Below, in pieces: positions 38,316 to 48,372 of a stretch of DNA of 64,000 bases (the stretch's first letter is position 1; each line of letters begins with the position of its first letter). The position numbers and the translations under genes were made by a program. This DNA is from Neomesorhizobium sp963726065 (GTDB lineage Bacteria > Pseudomonadota > Alphaproteobacteria > Rhizobiales > Rhizobiaceae): the NCBI GenBank assembly GCA_963726065.1, contig CAVSAU010000004.1:213393-277392 (forward strand), in the 5' to 3' direction. The notes under the pieces are model-generated. The model was not told where the DNA came from, made no database searches, and saw only the letters and a list, made by a program, of their open reading frames with translations.

Positions 38316-39893
38316 TCAGATAGTACCAGCCGCCATTTCCTTGGCGATGTGGTCGGCCTGGCGGATCGCCAGCGTCACGATGGTCAGCGTCGGGTTTTCC
38401 GCGCCGCCCGTCGTGAACTGGCTGCCGTCCGAGACGAACAGGTTCTTGATGTCATGCGTCTGCCCGATACTTGTTGACCACGCCGTCGGCCGCCTTCTCG
38501 CTCATCCGGTTGGTGCCGAGATTGTGGGTCGACGGATAGGGCGGCGTCGGGAAGGTGCGCGTCGCGCCGACCGCGTCGTAGAGCGCCATGCCCTGCTTGT
38601 AGGCGTGGTTGCGCATGGCGATGTCGTTCGGATGGTCGGTGAAGCAGACGTCGGGGATCGGCAGGCCGTACTTGTCCTTCAGTTCGGCGTGCAGCGTGAC
38701 GCGCGTTCTGCTCCTGCGGCATGTCTTCGCCGACGATCCACATGCCGGCCATGCTTGTCGTAGTGGTCGAGCGCGGTGGTGAAGCCGCGGCCCCAGCCGC
38801 CCGGGATTGAGGAAGGCCGCCATGAACGGCAGGCCGAGCGCCAGCGTCTCCAATTCGTAGCCGCCGACGAAGCCGCGCGACGGGTCGTGGCGCGCCTCGT
38901 CGCGGATGATGCCGGCCATCGTCGTGCCGCGGTAGAAATGCACCGGCTTGTCGAAGATCGCGTAGACCGAACCGGTGGTGTGGCGCATGTAGTTCTTGCC
39001 GACCTGGCCGGACGAATTCGCCAGCCCGTCCGGGAACTTGGTCGAGGCCGAGTTCAGCAGCAGCCGCGGGCTTTCGATCGAATTGCAGGCGACGCAGACG
39101 ACGCGCGCCTTCTGGCTCTGCAGCTTGCCGTCCTTGTCGGCATAGACGACGCCGGTGACCTTGCCGCTGTCGTCGTGCTCGATCTTCACCACCTGGCTGT
39201 TCGGCCGCACCTCCAGCTTGCCGGTCGCCTCGCCCTTGGGGATCTCGGCATAGAGCGTCGACCATTTGGCGCCCCACTTGCAGCCCTGGAAGCAGAAGCC
39301 GGTCTGCTGGCAGCCCATGCGGCCGTCGCGTTCGGCCGAATTGATCGCCATGTTGCCGGTGTGGCATTCCTTGTAGCCGAGCTTGTCGGCGCCGGCCTTG
39401 AACACCTTGAAATTGTTGTTGCCCGGCAGGCCCTCGATGCCGTTGGTACGGGTCACGCCCATCTTGTCCTCGGCCTTGGCGTAGTAGGGCTCGAGGTCGG
39501 CGAGCGTGATCGGCCAGTCGAGCAGGTTGGCGCCGTCGACCTTGCCGTAGTGGGTCAGCGCCTTGAACTCGTGCTCCTGGAAGCGCAGCGACGCGCCGGC
39601 CCAGTGGGTGGTCGGTGCCGCCGACGGCCTTGACGATCCAGGCCGGCAGGTTGGGAAAATCCTTGGCGACGCGCCAGCCGCCCGACGTCGTGCGGTTGTC
39701 GAGCCAGGCGAGCTGGGCGAAGCTAGTCCCACTCGTCGTTGATGAAGTCCTCGTATTCGATGCGCGGGCCGGCTTCGAGGATGACGACGTCGATGCCCTT
39801 CTGCGCAAGTTCGTTGCCGAGCGTGCCGCCGCCGGCGCCGGAACCGATGATGACGACCACGCTGTCGTCGTTGAGATCATAAGGTGCAGCCAT
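38316..39893 (-). pseudogene. GMC oxidoreductase (gluconate/sugar dehydrogenase large subunit), frame-broken
   Basis: An FAD-dependent dehydrogenase of about 520 residues. The FAD motif GSGAGGGTLGNELAQKGIDVVILE is near the start, and the C-terminal part has FVSDGSQFTTGGAENPTL, typical of the flavoprotein subunit of membrane gluconate dehydrogenase. HNLGTNRM is the conserved active-site segment. The frame changes at about 39726, 39610, 38807, 38757, 38702 and 38462, always equal to one extra base. The start at 39893 is ATG. It is preceded by gluconate dehydrogenase subunit 3, and the two should form a periplasmic complex passing electrons to the respiratory chain. No cytochrome c subunit gene is adjacent. 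Confidence 0.8.
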
Positions 39894-39948
39894 GGTTTCC
39901 TCCCAAAGGCCGTGAATGCGTTGCGTTCGACGACGGTCGGCGCGGCGT

Positions 39949-40483
39949 TCAGAGCCACTCGATGTCGTCGAAGCCGCGCGCGATGTAGCCGCCCTTGGAG
40001 TAGGATTCGCCCTCGTAGCCGAAGATCGGCCAGACCTCCTTCTGGTTGTAGAGGCCGACGACCAGCCCGCCGCGGACCGCCTGGAAGAACGGCGTGCTCC
40101 TCGATCTGCTGGAGCAGCTTGACCCGCTCCTCCTCCCAGCCCAGGCCGGCATAACCGCCGTCGCCGGCTTTCTGTGTCGAGGTCGGCGATGCCGTTCTCG
40201 ATCAGCTCCTTGTGCGCGGCGTCCTTGGCGGCCAGCTCGTCATGGCTCTTGACAGCGATGGCGTAGAACTTGTCCGGCACCTGGTCGTGCGGATAGATGT
40301 CGCGCGCCATCTGGATCAGCGTCGCCATGGTTTCGGGCTTCAGCGCCGGTGGTCTCGAGGCCCCAGGCCTGTTCGGGCTGATGACCGCGCTGCCGCTGAT
40401 GACAAGCAGTGCGCCGGCGCCGTGCCTCGCTTCAAGAGCTCGCGCCGCGAGAGCCCGGGCTTCGCTTCGTAGAGCGTGACCAT
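39949..40483 (-). pseudogene. Gluconate 2-dehydrogenase subunit 3 family protein, frame-broken
   Basis: The small subunit partner of GMC dehydrogenases. The N-terminus LSRRELLKRG followed by GAGALLVISGSAVIS is a twin-arginine signal, so the complex is probably exported folded. The middle ALKPETMATLIQMARDIYPHD and the end LVVGLYNQKEVWPIFGYEGESY match the family. The frame changes several times between 40130 and 40420; most fit extra bases, but one near 40382 may be a lost C. The stop is 55 bases before the GMC start. Confidence 0.75.
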
Positions 40484-40564
40484 GTTTTCCTCCCTTGCTT
40501 GCTGGTGGCGCCCGCGAGGCGCGATTGGCTGGCTGGGGTCGCCGTGCTGGCGCCGGCGCACGCC

Positions 40565-40965
40565 CTATCGATATCGGCCGTGCCGCTGCAGCACCTCGAT
40601 CTTGTAGCCGTCGGGATCCTCGACAAAGAAGAAGCGGGCGAGCAGCGCGCCGTCGCGATTGAACTCGACGATCTTTCGTGGATTGAAGCCCGGCGCGCTC
40701 GAAGCGGGCATGCTCGGCGTCGAGATCGTCGACGCAGAAGGCGATGATGGCCGTAGCCGTCACCGAGCGCGTAGGGCTCCGTGCCCTGCCCTTGTTGATC
40801 GTCAGTTCGACCTCGAAATCGGCTTCGGGATTGCTGAGATAGACGAGCGTGAACGTGTCGAAATCCAGCCGGTCGGCGATTTCGAGGCCGAATGCGGCGT
40901 TGTAGAAGGCGATCGAGCGGGCCTCGTCGAGAACCCGGATCATCGATGTGGATCGCTTTTGCCAA
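40565..40965 (-). pseudogene. VOC family protein, glyoxalase I-like, frame-broken
   Basis: A vicinal oxygen chelate fold protein of about 130 residues. The likely start is TTG 40965 (MAKAIHI), then one extra base leads to MIRVLDEARSIAFYNAAFGL. The metal ligands expected for glyoxalase I can be seen: His in the first strand, Glu in DFEVELTINKG, His in GYGH, and Glu in YKIEVLQRHG near the end. Further frame changes lie around 40680-40790. It may detoxify methylglyoxal-type aldehydes made nearby. The start codon is uncertain. Confidence 0.65.
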
Positions 40966-41184
40966 ATGCAATCTCCGTCGATCGCGCATCTCGTGGCCGA
41001 TTATGCGCCATGGCCGGCAAAGGTGGTGGCAGCCAGTTACCACGGCCTCGCAAAATGCGCTGCCTGCCGAAGGACGAAAGTTCGATTGCACGGAGCGGCT
41101 TTTCGGCCGAAACTGCCGGGCGAAACGGCGGCAGCAGCGGCCGTCCGGTGCCCAAGACCAACAAAAAACGGGAGGATTCAGCCG

Positions 41185-41492
41185 ATGTGCAGGGTATTTG
41201 CCGGCCAGGATCCGGAGGGCTACCGGCAGATCAACCGGTCGATCCGCATCGGCGGGCACTCGACCAGCATCCAGCTCGAAGCGACATTCTGGACGCTGCT
41301 CGACGAGATCGCCGCAGAGGCAGGGCCTGACGACGCCGAAGTTCATCTCGAAGCTCTACGACGAGGCCATCGAGATCAACGGCGAGATTCCGAACTTCGC
41401 TTCGATGCTGCAGGACGACCTGCGCGCTCTATCTGCGCAGCCACCGACCGGGCGAGGCGGAAATCGCCGAGCTGAAAAGCAAGGCCGCCTGA
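41185..41492 (+). pseudogene. Ribbon-helix-helix domain protein, frame-broken
   Basis: A small DNA-binding-like protein of about 100 residues. It starts MCRVFAGQDPEGYRQINRSI with GGGAGGA upstream. The helix part STSIQLEATFWTLLDEIAAEAG is the RHH_4-type fold. Two frame changes (near 41330 and 41420), each equal to one extra base, lead to the end EAEIAELKSKAA at 41492. It lies between the divergent VOC gene and the convergent LysR gene. Its target is unknown. Confidence 0.65.
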
Positions 41493-41503
41493 AGCGCAGA
41501 CAG

Positions 41504-42415
41504 CTATGCCGCCAGCTGCATGGCGCCGGCGATAGCCCTGACCTCCTGGAGCACGATTTCGGCCAGCCGTCCAGCCGGCGAACCTTTGTCGAGGCCTGGC
41601 CGGTGCAGCGACAGCGAAAGCGACGGCAGTTCTGGCAATCCCCCCTCGCCCACACTCATGGCGCGAACGCCCGATGGAAGGCCAATTCCGGTGCGGATGG
41701 TGTAACCGAGGCCAGCCGAAACCGCCGCCCATAGACCGCCGAGGCTGGGGCTCGTGAAGACGACACGCCACGGAATGCCAGCCCGGTCGAGCGCCGCGGT
41801 GGCTGCCGAGCGCACGATGCAGGGCGCTTCGAAAACCACCAGCGGCAACGGTTCGCCATGTCCCGGCTGCCAGATGTCATGCGCGGTCGCCGGGCCGATC
41901 CAGCGCAAATTCACGTCCGAAACCGCGTCGCCGCGGGTGGCGTTGCTGCCATCGTTCCACACAAGCGCCAGATCGAGCCGATTTTCGGCAGCCTGGTTCA
42001 GCAGTTCGGCGTTGCGCGCCACCCGCGCTTCGATACGCACTTTGGGATGGGCGCGAACGAAGCGCCCGAGAATGTCGGGTAATACTGCTTCGCCGAAGTC
42101 TTCCGGCATTCCGAGCCTTACCCAACCTTCCAGATCAACGCCACGCATCGCAACGGCCGCCTCGTCGTTGAGATCGATCAGCCGGCGGGCATAGGCAAGC
42201 ATGGTCTCGCCAGCATCCGTCAGCGCCAGGCCGCGGCCCGACTTGCGGAAAACGGCGGCGCCAGCCTGCTCCTCCAGCTTGCGCAACTGGGCGCTCACCG
42301 CCGAGGTCGACCGGCCAAGCCGATCTGCCGCCTGGGCAAAGCTGCCGAGTTCGACCCCGGTGACAAAACTGCGGAGCACATCAAGGTCGAAATTAATCCG
42401 GCTCACGGCAATCAT
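41504..42415 (-). CDS. LysR family transcriptional regulator
   Basis: A 303-residue regulator with an N-terminal winged helix, FDLDVLRSFVTGVELGSFAQAA followed by STSAVSAQLRKLEEQ, and a C-terminal periplasmic-binding-like effector domain from about residue 95. It is divergent from a tautomerase-family gene at 42521 with a 105-base spacer, so that gene is its probable target. LysR proteins usually activate the divergent gene when a small metabolite binds. The effector is unknown. Confidence 0.88.
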   Translation of the reverse strand: MIAVSRINFDLDVLRSFVTGVELGSFAQAADRLGRSTSAVSAQLRKLEEQAGAAVFRKSGRGLALTDAGETMLAYARRLIDLNDEAAVAMRGVDLEGWVRLGMPEDFGEAVLPDILGRFVRAHPKVRIEARVARNAELLNQAAENRLDLALVWNDGSNATRGDAVSDVNLRWIGPATAHDIWQPGHGEPLPLVVFEAPCIVRSAATAALDRAGIPWRVVFTSPSLGGLWAAVSAGLGYTIRTGIGLPSGVRAMSVGEGGLPELPSLSLSLHRPGLDKGSPAGRLAEIVLQEVRAIAGAMQLAA

Positions 42416-42520
42416 CCCATTTCCTGGAACAATGTGTACGAAACTTCCTAATTTTCGGGATCATCGTGTGAGTTTAAGGTCTCTCTGTCAAGCCTGCCGG
42501 CATCAACAAGGAACCAGAAA

Positions 42521-42916
42521 ATGCCATTCGCTCGCGTCACACTCCTCAAAGGCAAGTCGGATGAGTACATTGCGGCCGTTTCCGACAGCATCCACCAGGC
42601 GCTGGTCGATGCTTTCGAGGTGCCGCCAACCGACAAGTTCCAGGCATTCCACGAACTGGAGCCGGGCCGGCTGATTTTCGACCGTCATTATCTCGGCGGC
42701 CCGCGCTCCGACGATTTCCTTGTCATTGCCATCAGCGCCGGCCGGCCGCGCACGACCGCTACCAAGCTGGCGTTCTACAAGCGACTGGTCGAGTTGCTTG
42801 CCAAAAAGCCTGGCCTGCGCAAGGAGGATGTGATGGTCGTCATCAGCATGTCGCGGCGGGAAGAATGGTCGTTTTCCAATGGCGAGGCTCAGTTGCTGGT
42901 TGGCGTACCAGTATGA
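42521..42916 (+). CDS. Tautomerase family protein
   Basis: A 131-residue protein starting MPFARVTL, so after Met removal Pro1 would be the catalytic base, as in 4-oxalocrotonate tautomerases. The rest, such as GKSDEYIAAVSDSIHQALV and FEVPPTDKFQAFHEL, fits a longer tautomerase subfamily. It would isomerise a keto-enol acid. It is divergent from the LysR gene. The substrate is not known. Confidence 0.82.
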   Translation: MPFARVTLLKGKSDEYIAAVSDSIHQALVDAFEVPPTDKFQAFHELEPGRLIFDRHYLGGPRSDDFLVIAISAGRPRTTATKLAFYKRLVELLAKKPGLRKEDVMVVISMSRREEWSFSNGEAQLLVGVPV

Positions 42917-43019
42917 GCTTCTCCTACTATCGTCGGAGAGATTCCAGGCCTTAGCCAACTTCCCGGCATGCCAAGCGTGATGTTAGGCTTCCACGCTCGG
43001 GGGCACCCGGGAGGAAAGA

Positions 43020-44264
43020 ATGCGAAACAAGGCAGTTCTGTTGGCGGCGTTGATGGCAAGCGCCGCGACCATCGTTCACGCGCAGACCAATCTGGAAAAA
43101 CTCTCCAGCTTCAAGAAAACCGGAACCACCGATTTCACCGTCATCGAACAGGGCGGCCAGAAGGCGGAGGCGATCAAGGCGACGCTGGCCAAGATCAAGC
43201 TGCCCGAAGGCTTCAAGATCGACCTCTATGCGATCGTGCCCGATGCCCGCCACATGGCCGTCGGCACGCAAGGCATCGTGACGTTCGTGGGAACGCGCAA
43301 GACCAAGATCTGGGCCGTTACCGACCGCGACAAGGACCGCGTCGCCGACGAAGTGAAGGATTTTGCGCCGTCGATCGAATTCACCGTTCCAAACGGTCCC
43401 TGTTTCTCGCCTGAAGGCGTGCTCTATGTCGCCGAGCAGAACCGGGTCCTGTCATTCCCGGCGGCCGAGTTTTTCTACGAAGGACCGGATGTCGCCGCCT
43501 TCAACGTGGTGAAGCAGGGCGAACTCATCCCTGTGGACGAGGAAAGCTACAACCACACGGCGCGTGTCTGCCGCGTCGGTCCTGACGGCAAGCTCTATAT
43601 TTCGCTTGGCCAGCCGTTCAACGTGCCGCCGCCGGAAAAGCTCGACCTCTACAAGGAAAAAGGCATCTCCGGGATCATCCGCATCGGCCAGGACGGTTCC
43701 GGCCGAGAAGTCTTTACCACCGGCGTCCGCAATTCGGTCGGCCACGACTTCAATCCCAAAAATGGCGACCTCTGGTTCACCGACAATCAGGTCGATGGCC
43801 TGGGCGACGACCAGCCGCCCGGCGAACTGAACCGGCAGACGGCAGCCGGACAGAATTTCGGCTTCCCATATTTCGGCGGCGGCACGATTCGGACCAACGA
43901 ATACAAGGACCAGGAGCCTCCGGCCGATGCTTTATTGCCTGCTGTCGAAATGGCGCCTCATGCCGCCGATCTCGGTATGACGTTTTATTCCGGCCAGCAA
44001 TTTCCTGAAAAATATCGCGGCGGCATTTTCTCGGCCCAGCACGGCTCGTGGAACCGCACGACGCCTGTCGGGGCGCGCGTCATGTTCACCGCTGTCAACG
44101 AGGACGGAAGCGTCGGCGCAAGCGAAGTGTTCGCCGAAGGCTGGCTCGACGCCAATGGTGAATATTTCGGTCGCCCGGTCGATATCGCGCAGCTTCGCGA
44201 TGGCTCCATCCTCGTCTCCGACGATCTGGTCGGCGCGGTGTACCGTATTTCCTACAGTAACTGA
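43020..44264 (+). CDS. PQQ-type sugar/sorbosone dehydrogenase-like protein
   Basis: A 414-residue periplasmic six-bladed propeller. The signal peptide MRNKAVLLAALMASAATIVHA ends near residue 21. The family marks include FTVPNGPCFSPEGVLYVAEQ, TGVRNSVGHDFNPKNGDLWF and FGFPYFGGG. These match the L-sorbosone/glucose dehydrogenase group that uses PQQ. A cytochrome c gene follows 64 bases later and is the likely electron acceptor. The true sugar is not known. Confidence 0.82.
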   Translation: MRNKAVLLAALMASAATIVHAQTNLEKLSSFKKTGTTDFTVIEQGGQKAEAIKATLAKIKLPEGFKIDLYAIVPDARHMAVGTQGIVTFVGTRKTKIWAVTDRDKDRVADEVKDFAPSIEFTVPNGPCFSPEGVLYVAEQNRVLSFPAAEFFYEGPDVAAFNVVKQGELIPVDEESYNHTARVCRVGPDGKLYISLGQPFNVPPPEKLDLYKEKGISGIIRIGQDGSGREVFTTGVRNSVGHDFNPKNGDLWFTDNQVDGLGDDQPPGELNRQTAAGQNFGFPYFGGGTIRTNEYKDQEPPADALLPAVEMAPHAADLGMTFYSGQQFPEKYRGGIFSAQHGSWNRTTPVGARVMFTAVNEDGSVGASEVFAEGWLDANGEYFGRPVDIAQLRDGSILVSDDLVGAVYRISYSN

Positions 44265-44327
44265 CCCGCACGAAACTCCAGAGGCACCGGCCGATTTCCG
44301 GCCGGCGCCGCCCCAGTCGGATTGGAA

Positions 44328-44663
44328 ATGATGACAAAATCGAGCCTCTTCCTGGCCGCAGCTGCAACCATACTGGCTTCTCAGGCGCCGTCACATGCTG
44401 CGGACGCCAAAACGGGCCGCGCTTTGGCCCGCGAAAAATGTCAGGTCTGCCATGGCATCGATGGCATCGCCAAAATGCCGGTTGCGCCGCATCTCGCTGG
44501 CGAAAGCGATATCTACCTGCAGGCGCAGTTGAAAGCATTCCGCTCCGGAAAGCGCGAAAACGAAATGATGTCGGTCGTGGCCAAGGGCTTGTCGGACGAG
44601 GACATCTCCAACGTGGCGGCCTGGTATGCCTCGATCGAAATCAGCGTGAAGGTGCCGGAATGA
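44328..44663 (+). CDS. Periplasmic cytochrome c
   Basis: A 111-residue class I c-type cytochrome. After a signal peptide (TKSSLFLAAAATILASQAPSHA) the haem motif CQVCH follows, then GIAKMPVAPHLAGESDIYLQAQL and a C-terminal ISNVAAWYASI. The probable axial Met lies in ENEMMSVVA. ATG 44328 or 44331 is the start. It lies directly after the dehydrogenase gene and should accept its electrons. Confidence 0.85.
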   Translation: MMTKSSLFLAAAATILASQAPSHAADAKTGRALAREKCQVCHGIDGIAKMPVAPHLAGESDIYLQAQLKAFRSGKRENEMMSVVAKGLSDEDISNVAAWYASIEISVKVPE

Positions 44664-44685
44664 TGCAACGCGGCGGTGTACTTTC

Positions 44686-47268
44686 CTAATCGCTCTCCAG
44701 CACGTCCTTCACGACGGTCGCCAATTGCTTCAGGGAGAACGGTTTCGGCAGGAAGCCGAACTTCGCGTCCTGCGGCAGATTTCTGGCGAACGCGTCCTCG
44801 GCATAGCCGGAGACAAAGACGAATTTGATGTCGGGCTGCAGCTTGCGCAGTTCGCCAAGCAATGTGGGGCCGTCCATCTCGGGCATCACGACGTCGGAGA
44901 CGACGATGTCGATCTTGCCGCCGAGCTCATGGAAGACTTCCAGCGCCTCGACACCGGACGACGCTTCATGAACTGTGTAGCCACGCGAGGTGAGCGCCCG
45001 AATGCCGCCCATTCGCACGGCATCTTCGTCTTCGACCAGCAAAACGGTGGCCGAACCGGAAAGATCTTTCGCGGCGTCGGGCGCCTTCGGCGTCGCAGCG
45101 ACCTCTTCGGCGGCTTTCGCCTCTTCCTGGGTCTTCGCCTCAACGATATGACGCGGCAGGAAGATATGAAACACTGTTCCCGACCCCACTTCAGACGTGC
45201 AGAAGATGAAGCCCCCGGTCTGCTTGATGATGCCATAGACCATCGACAGGCCGAGGCCGGTCCCCTTGCCGACTTCCTTTGTGGTGAAGAACGGCTCGAA
45301 GATTTTCTTCAGCACGTCCGGCGGAATGCCGGTGCCGCTGTCCTCAACCTCGACCAGCGCATAATCGCCAGGCACAAGCTCCCTGAAACCATAAGAAGCG
45401 CTCTCCCCTGTGGAGACGTTCTTGGTGCGGATGACGACCTCGCCACCATCTGGCATGGCGTCGCGCGCATTGACGATGAGATTGACGATAACCTGCTCGA
45501 ACTGACCGATATCGGCCTTGACCGGCCACAGGTCGCGACCATGGTCGACCCTGAGCTTGACGCCGGTGCCGACCAGCCTGGAAAGCAGCATCCGCAGATC
45601 GGCGAGCACGTCCGTGAGGTTGAGCACTTCCGGGCGCAGCGTCTGCTTGCGCGAGAAGGCGAGAAGCTGGCGCACAAGCGAAGCGGCCCGGTTGGCGTTT
45701 TGCTTGATGTTCATGATGTCGGGGAATGACGGGTCCGACGGCCGGTGGTTGGTGAGCAGGAGGTCCGACGCCATGATGATGGCGGTCAGCACGTTGTTGA
45801 AGTCGTGCGCGATGCCGCCGGCGAGCTGGCCGACCGCCTGCATTTTCTGGCTCTGCGCCATCTGGCCCTCGAGCGCCTTCTGCTCGGTGGTCTCGACGGC
45901 ATAGACGATCGCCGCCTCTTCCACCCCTTCCGCTCCGGCGCCGTCGGCGATCGCGTTGACGTAGAAGCGCATATGGCGCTCCTCGTTGTCGGGCAGCACG
46001 GTGTCGATTGGCGCGATCTCGGCCTGATGCTGCTTGGCCTTGTCGAGGGCGGCGGCAAGGGAGGGACGGTCGCGCTCGTGGATGACCGTGTCGAGGCGGA
46101 CATGGCGGTCGACGGCGTCGCGGTCCACAACCGTCGAGAACAGAGACAGGAATGGCGCGTTGGTGCGCAGGATTCGGCCGTCGGCATCGACGCCGGCAAT
46201 CGCCATGGGCGTCGAGTTGAAGAAACGCGTGAAGCGCACTTCCGCGGCCCGCAGGTCGGCCGAGGCGTCCTCCCCCTGGGTTCGGTTCAAGACGATGGTG
46301 CGGCTTGGGCCCGGCAGACCTTCGCGGCTCGCGCTTACCCGGTGCATGAAACGGACAGGAAGGGCCTCGCCTTTTGCCGTCGCCAGATCGAGATCGATGA
46401 CTGCATTTCGGGTGGCGCCCGGATCGGCCTTGACCGAACGGATCAGCGCGATGCCGTCGCCGGCGACGATTTCGCGAAGGCTGGTCGAGCCGGGGGTGAA
46501 GCTTGCGAGGTCAAGACCCAGCCATTCGGCGAGTGTGGCGTTGATGTAGGTGACGCGGCCCTCAGGATCGGCGGCGAAGAAGCCTGCCGGCGCGTGGTCG
46601 AGGTGGTCGATCGCCTTCTGCAGGTCGAGAAAGAAGCGCTCCTGCTCGGCGCGCTCCCTGGAAATGTCGGCGAGCTGCCAGGACAGCAGCGGCTGGCGCT
46701 GGCTTGGAATGTTGAACGTGCGGGCGCGGACCCTGTACCAGTGGGCGCCGGCATCCGAGCCCGGACGGATCGACTGCTGCAGGCGGAACTCGCCGTCGCC
46801 GGGCTGGCCATCGCGAAGGCCCGAAGCCAGCCGGTAGACGACGGGCGACGCCTCGGGCACATCGGAAAGCAGGGCTTCGACCGTCTTGACGTCGGCTGCC
46901 GACGTGGCGCCGGTCATCGTCGCATAGGCGCGGTTGGCGTAGACGACGCGGCCCTTGGTGTCGGTGACGATGAGGCCTTGAGACATGGAGTTGACAAACG
47001 ACTTCGACAATTCGTCGGCTGTCGAACGCGGCGCGATCTGCACGAAGCCGATCGCCGTGGCGAAAAGATAGCCGACGCCGATCATCGCCAGGATGCCAAG
47101 CATGCCGAGCAGGAACGGATCGCCAAGGCGCTCGCGGAACATGCCGAAAACGATGGCGGAGCCGGTCAGGACCACGATGAAGACGATCAGGCGCGTGATC
47201 ACGCCCGGACGTGTGTTCTGGTCGACGATCGGCGCCGGATAAAAATCGTTACGAGTTTCCCTCGCCAT
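44686..47268 (-). CDS. cckA: Cell cycle histidine kinase CckA
   Basis: An 860-residue hybrid kinase. Two membrane helices are near residues 25-72, followed by PAS-like domains to about 460. The phospho-accepting His is H488 in GGIAHDFNN. The ATPase domain has NLIVNARDAMPDGG (N box) and GTGLGLSMVYGII (G box). The C-terminal receiver domain has its phospho-Asp at 792 in VVSDVVMPEMDG. In alphaproteobacteria CckA feeds phosphate through ChpT to CtrA and so controls the cell cycle. Divergent from a fliO-like gene, an arrangement seen in relatives. Length is normal. Confidence 0.94.
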   Translation of the reverse strand: MARETRNDFYPAPIVDQNTRPGVITRLIVFIVVLTGSAIVFGMFRERLGDPFLLGMLGILAMIGVGYLFATAIGFVQIAPRSTADELSKSFVNSMSQGLIVTDTKGRVVYANRAYATMTGATSAADVKTVEALLSDVPEASPVVYRLASGLRDGQPGDGEFRLQQSIRPGSDAGAHWYRVRARTFNIPSQRQPLLSWQLADISRERAEQERFFLDLQKAIDHLDHAPAGFFAADPEGRVTYINATLAEWLGLDLASFTPGSTSLREIVAGDGIALIRSVKADPGATRNAVIDLDLATAKGEALPVRFMHRVSASREGLPGPSRTIVLNRTQGEDASADLRAAEVRFTRFFNSTPMAIAGVDADGRILRTNAPFLSLFSTVVDRDAVDRHVRLDTVIHERDRPSLAAALDKAKQHQAEIAPIDTVLPDNEERHMRFYVNAIADGAGAEGVEEAAIVYAVETTEQKALEGQMAQSQKMQAVGQLAGGIAHDFNNVLTAIIMASDLLLTNHRPSDPSFPDIMNIKQNANRAASLVRQLLAFSRKQTLRPEVLNLTDVLADLRMLLSRLVGTGVKLRVDHGRDLWPVKADIGQFEQVIVNLIVNARDAMPDGGEVVIRTKNVSTGESASYGFRELVPGDYALVEVEDSGTGIPPDVLKKIFEPFFTTKEVGKGTGLGLSMVYGIIKQTGGFIFCTSEVGSGTVFHIFLPRHIVEAKTQEEAKAAEEVAATPKAPDAAKDLSGSATVLLVEDEDAVRMGGIRALTSRGYTVHEASSGVEALEVFHELGGKIDIVVSDVVMPEMDGPTLLGELRKLQPDIKFVFVSGYAEDAFARNLPQDAKFGFLPKPFSLKQLATVVKDVLESD

Positions 47269-47490
47269 CTGCCTGCCTGTGATTCCCGGCGTCCCGGCGT
47301 CCCTGCCCGGGGTCCGGTTGAATCATATTCTTTCGGCAGGGAAAAGGCCCCGATGGAAAAAGCGCGGGAAAAACTCGGGGGCTACGGCGCTGTTTGAAAC
47401 ATCAACAGCGTAATGACCTATTGGCAACTTGCAGTCGCCCGTCGCAAGAGCATAGAGTGCCCGCGCTGCACGTATTGTCTGGAGGGCTCG

Positions 47491-48288
47491 ATGCGGGACT
47501 GGCTTGAAGGAATTGCAGGCCCCGAATACGCCATGGCGCTGCTTTGGACCTTGCTTGCCCTGGTCGTGCTGGCAATCGTCCTGGTGATCGTCAGACTGTT
47601 CCGCAACCTGACATTCGGCACCTTCGTGGCAGGCGGCCGCAACCGCAAGACCAGGCTTGCCGTGATGGACGCCACCGCCGTCGACAGCCACAGGCGGCTC
47701 GTCCTGGTGCGCCGCGACGACGTCGAACATCTGATCCTGATTGGCGGCCCGACCGACGTGGTGGTGGAGCAGGACATCAGGCTCCACCCGCAGCAGCGCC
47801 GGCCGATCCAGCACGCTCCCGACCATGAACAGGCGCCGCGCCCGGTGGAGCGCAGCCGCCCGACCGAAGTGGCGCAGCAGCATGTGCCGCAGCCACGCGT
47901 GGCGCAGATCCCGCCCGCCCATCCGCAGCAGCCGCGCGAACCCGATCGTCACGCACCGCAGCTGGTGCGCCAACCACAGCCGGAACGCGCAGCGCCTGAA
48001 CGCGCGCCGCACCCGCCTGCGCACGAGACGCGGGCTGCCGCCTCGACCCCGGCTCCGGCGGCACGCATACCGCTCGCCGCCAACGCCGCCCCGACGCACT
48101 ATCTCGGCTCGCGCGCCACACCCGTCGCAGCAAAGCCGCAGCCTGTCGACAACATCGATGATGCGCTGATGGAGGAGCTGGAGGTCAGTCTCGACAACGG
48201 TGCGGCCAAGAAGCCGACAAAGCCGGAGCTGTCGCTCGAAGATGAAATGACCAAGCTGCTCGGCGAACTGTCCAGCCACAAGCGTTAA
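47491..48288 (+). CDS. FliO/MopB-like flagellar biosynthesis protein
   Basis: A 265-residue protein with one membrane helix near residues 13-36 (ALLWTLLALVVLAIVLVIVR). A small cytoplasmic domain follows, with NRKTRLAVMDATAVDSHRRLVLVRRDDVEHLILIGG split over residues 48-83, which is the FliO family core. The rest is a Pro/Gln-rich low-complexity tail of about 130 residues and an acidic end. GGAGGG lies upstream of ATG 47491. It may help assemble the flagellar export gate. Divergent from cckA. Confidence 0.7.
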   Translation: MRDWLEGIAGPEYAMALLWTLLALVVLAIVLVIVRLFRNLTFGTFVAGGRNRKTRLAVMDATAVDSHRRLVLVRRDDVEHLILIGGPTDVVVEQDIRLHPQQRRPIQHAPDHEQAPRPVERSRPTEVAQQHVPQPRVAQIPPAHPQQPREPDRHAPQLVRQPQPERAAPERAPHPPAHETRAAASTPAPAARIPLAANAAPTHYLGSRATPVAAKPQPVDNIDDALMEELEVSLDNGAAKKPTKPELSLEDEMTKLLGELSSHKR

Positions 48289-48311
48289 AGGCGAGCATCG
48301 CGCCGCGGTAG

Positions 48312-48349
48312 AAAAGCCGCCGCCTGTCCGGGACAGGCGGCGGCTTTTT
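48312..48349. terminator. Bidirectional intrinsic terminator
   Basis: AAAAGCCGCCGCCTGTC pairs perfectly with GACAGGCGGCGGCTTTT around a loop of a few bases. It has a T-run on both strands. It lies between the convergent fliO-like and class II DAHP synthase genes and can end transcription from both. Confidence 0.9.
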
Positions 48350-48372
48350 GATCGCTCTCGGGCGTGGCTGCC

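Noticed and set aside
45745..47397. A 550-codon open frame antisense to cckA
   Set aside because: Shadow of a well-supported gene; sequence is Arg/Gly/Asp-rich without domain signs.
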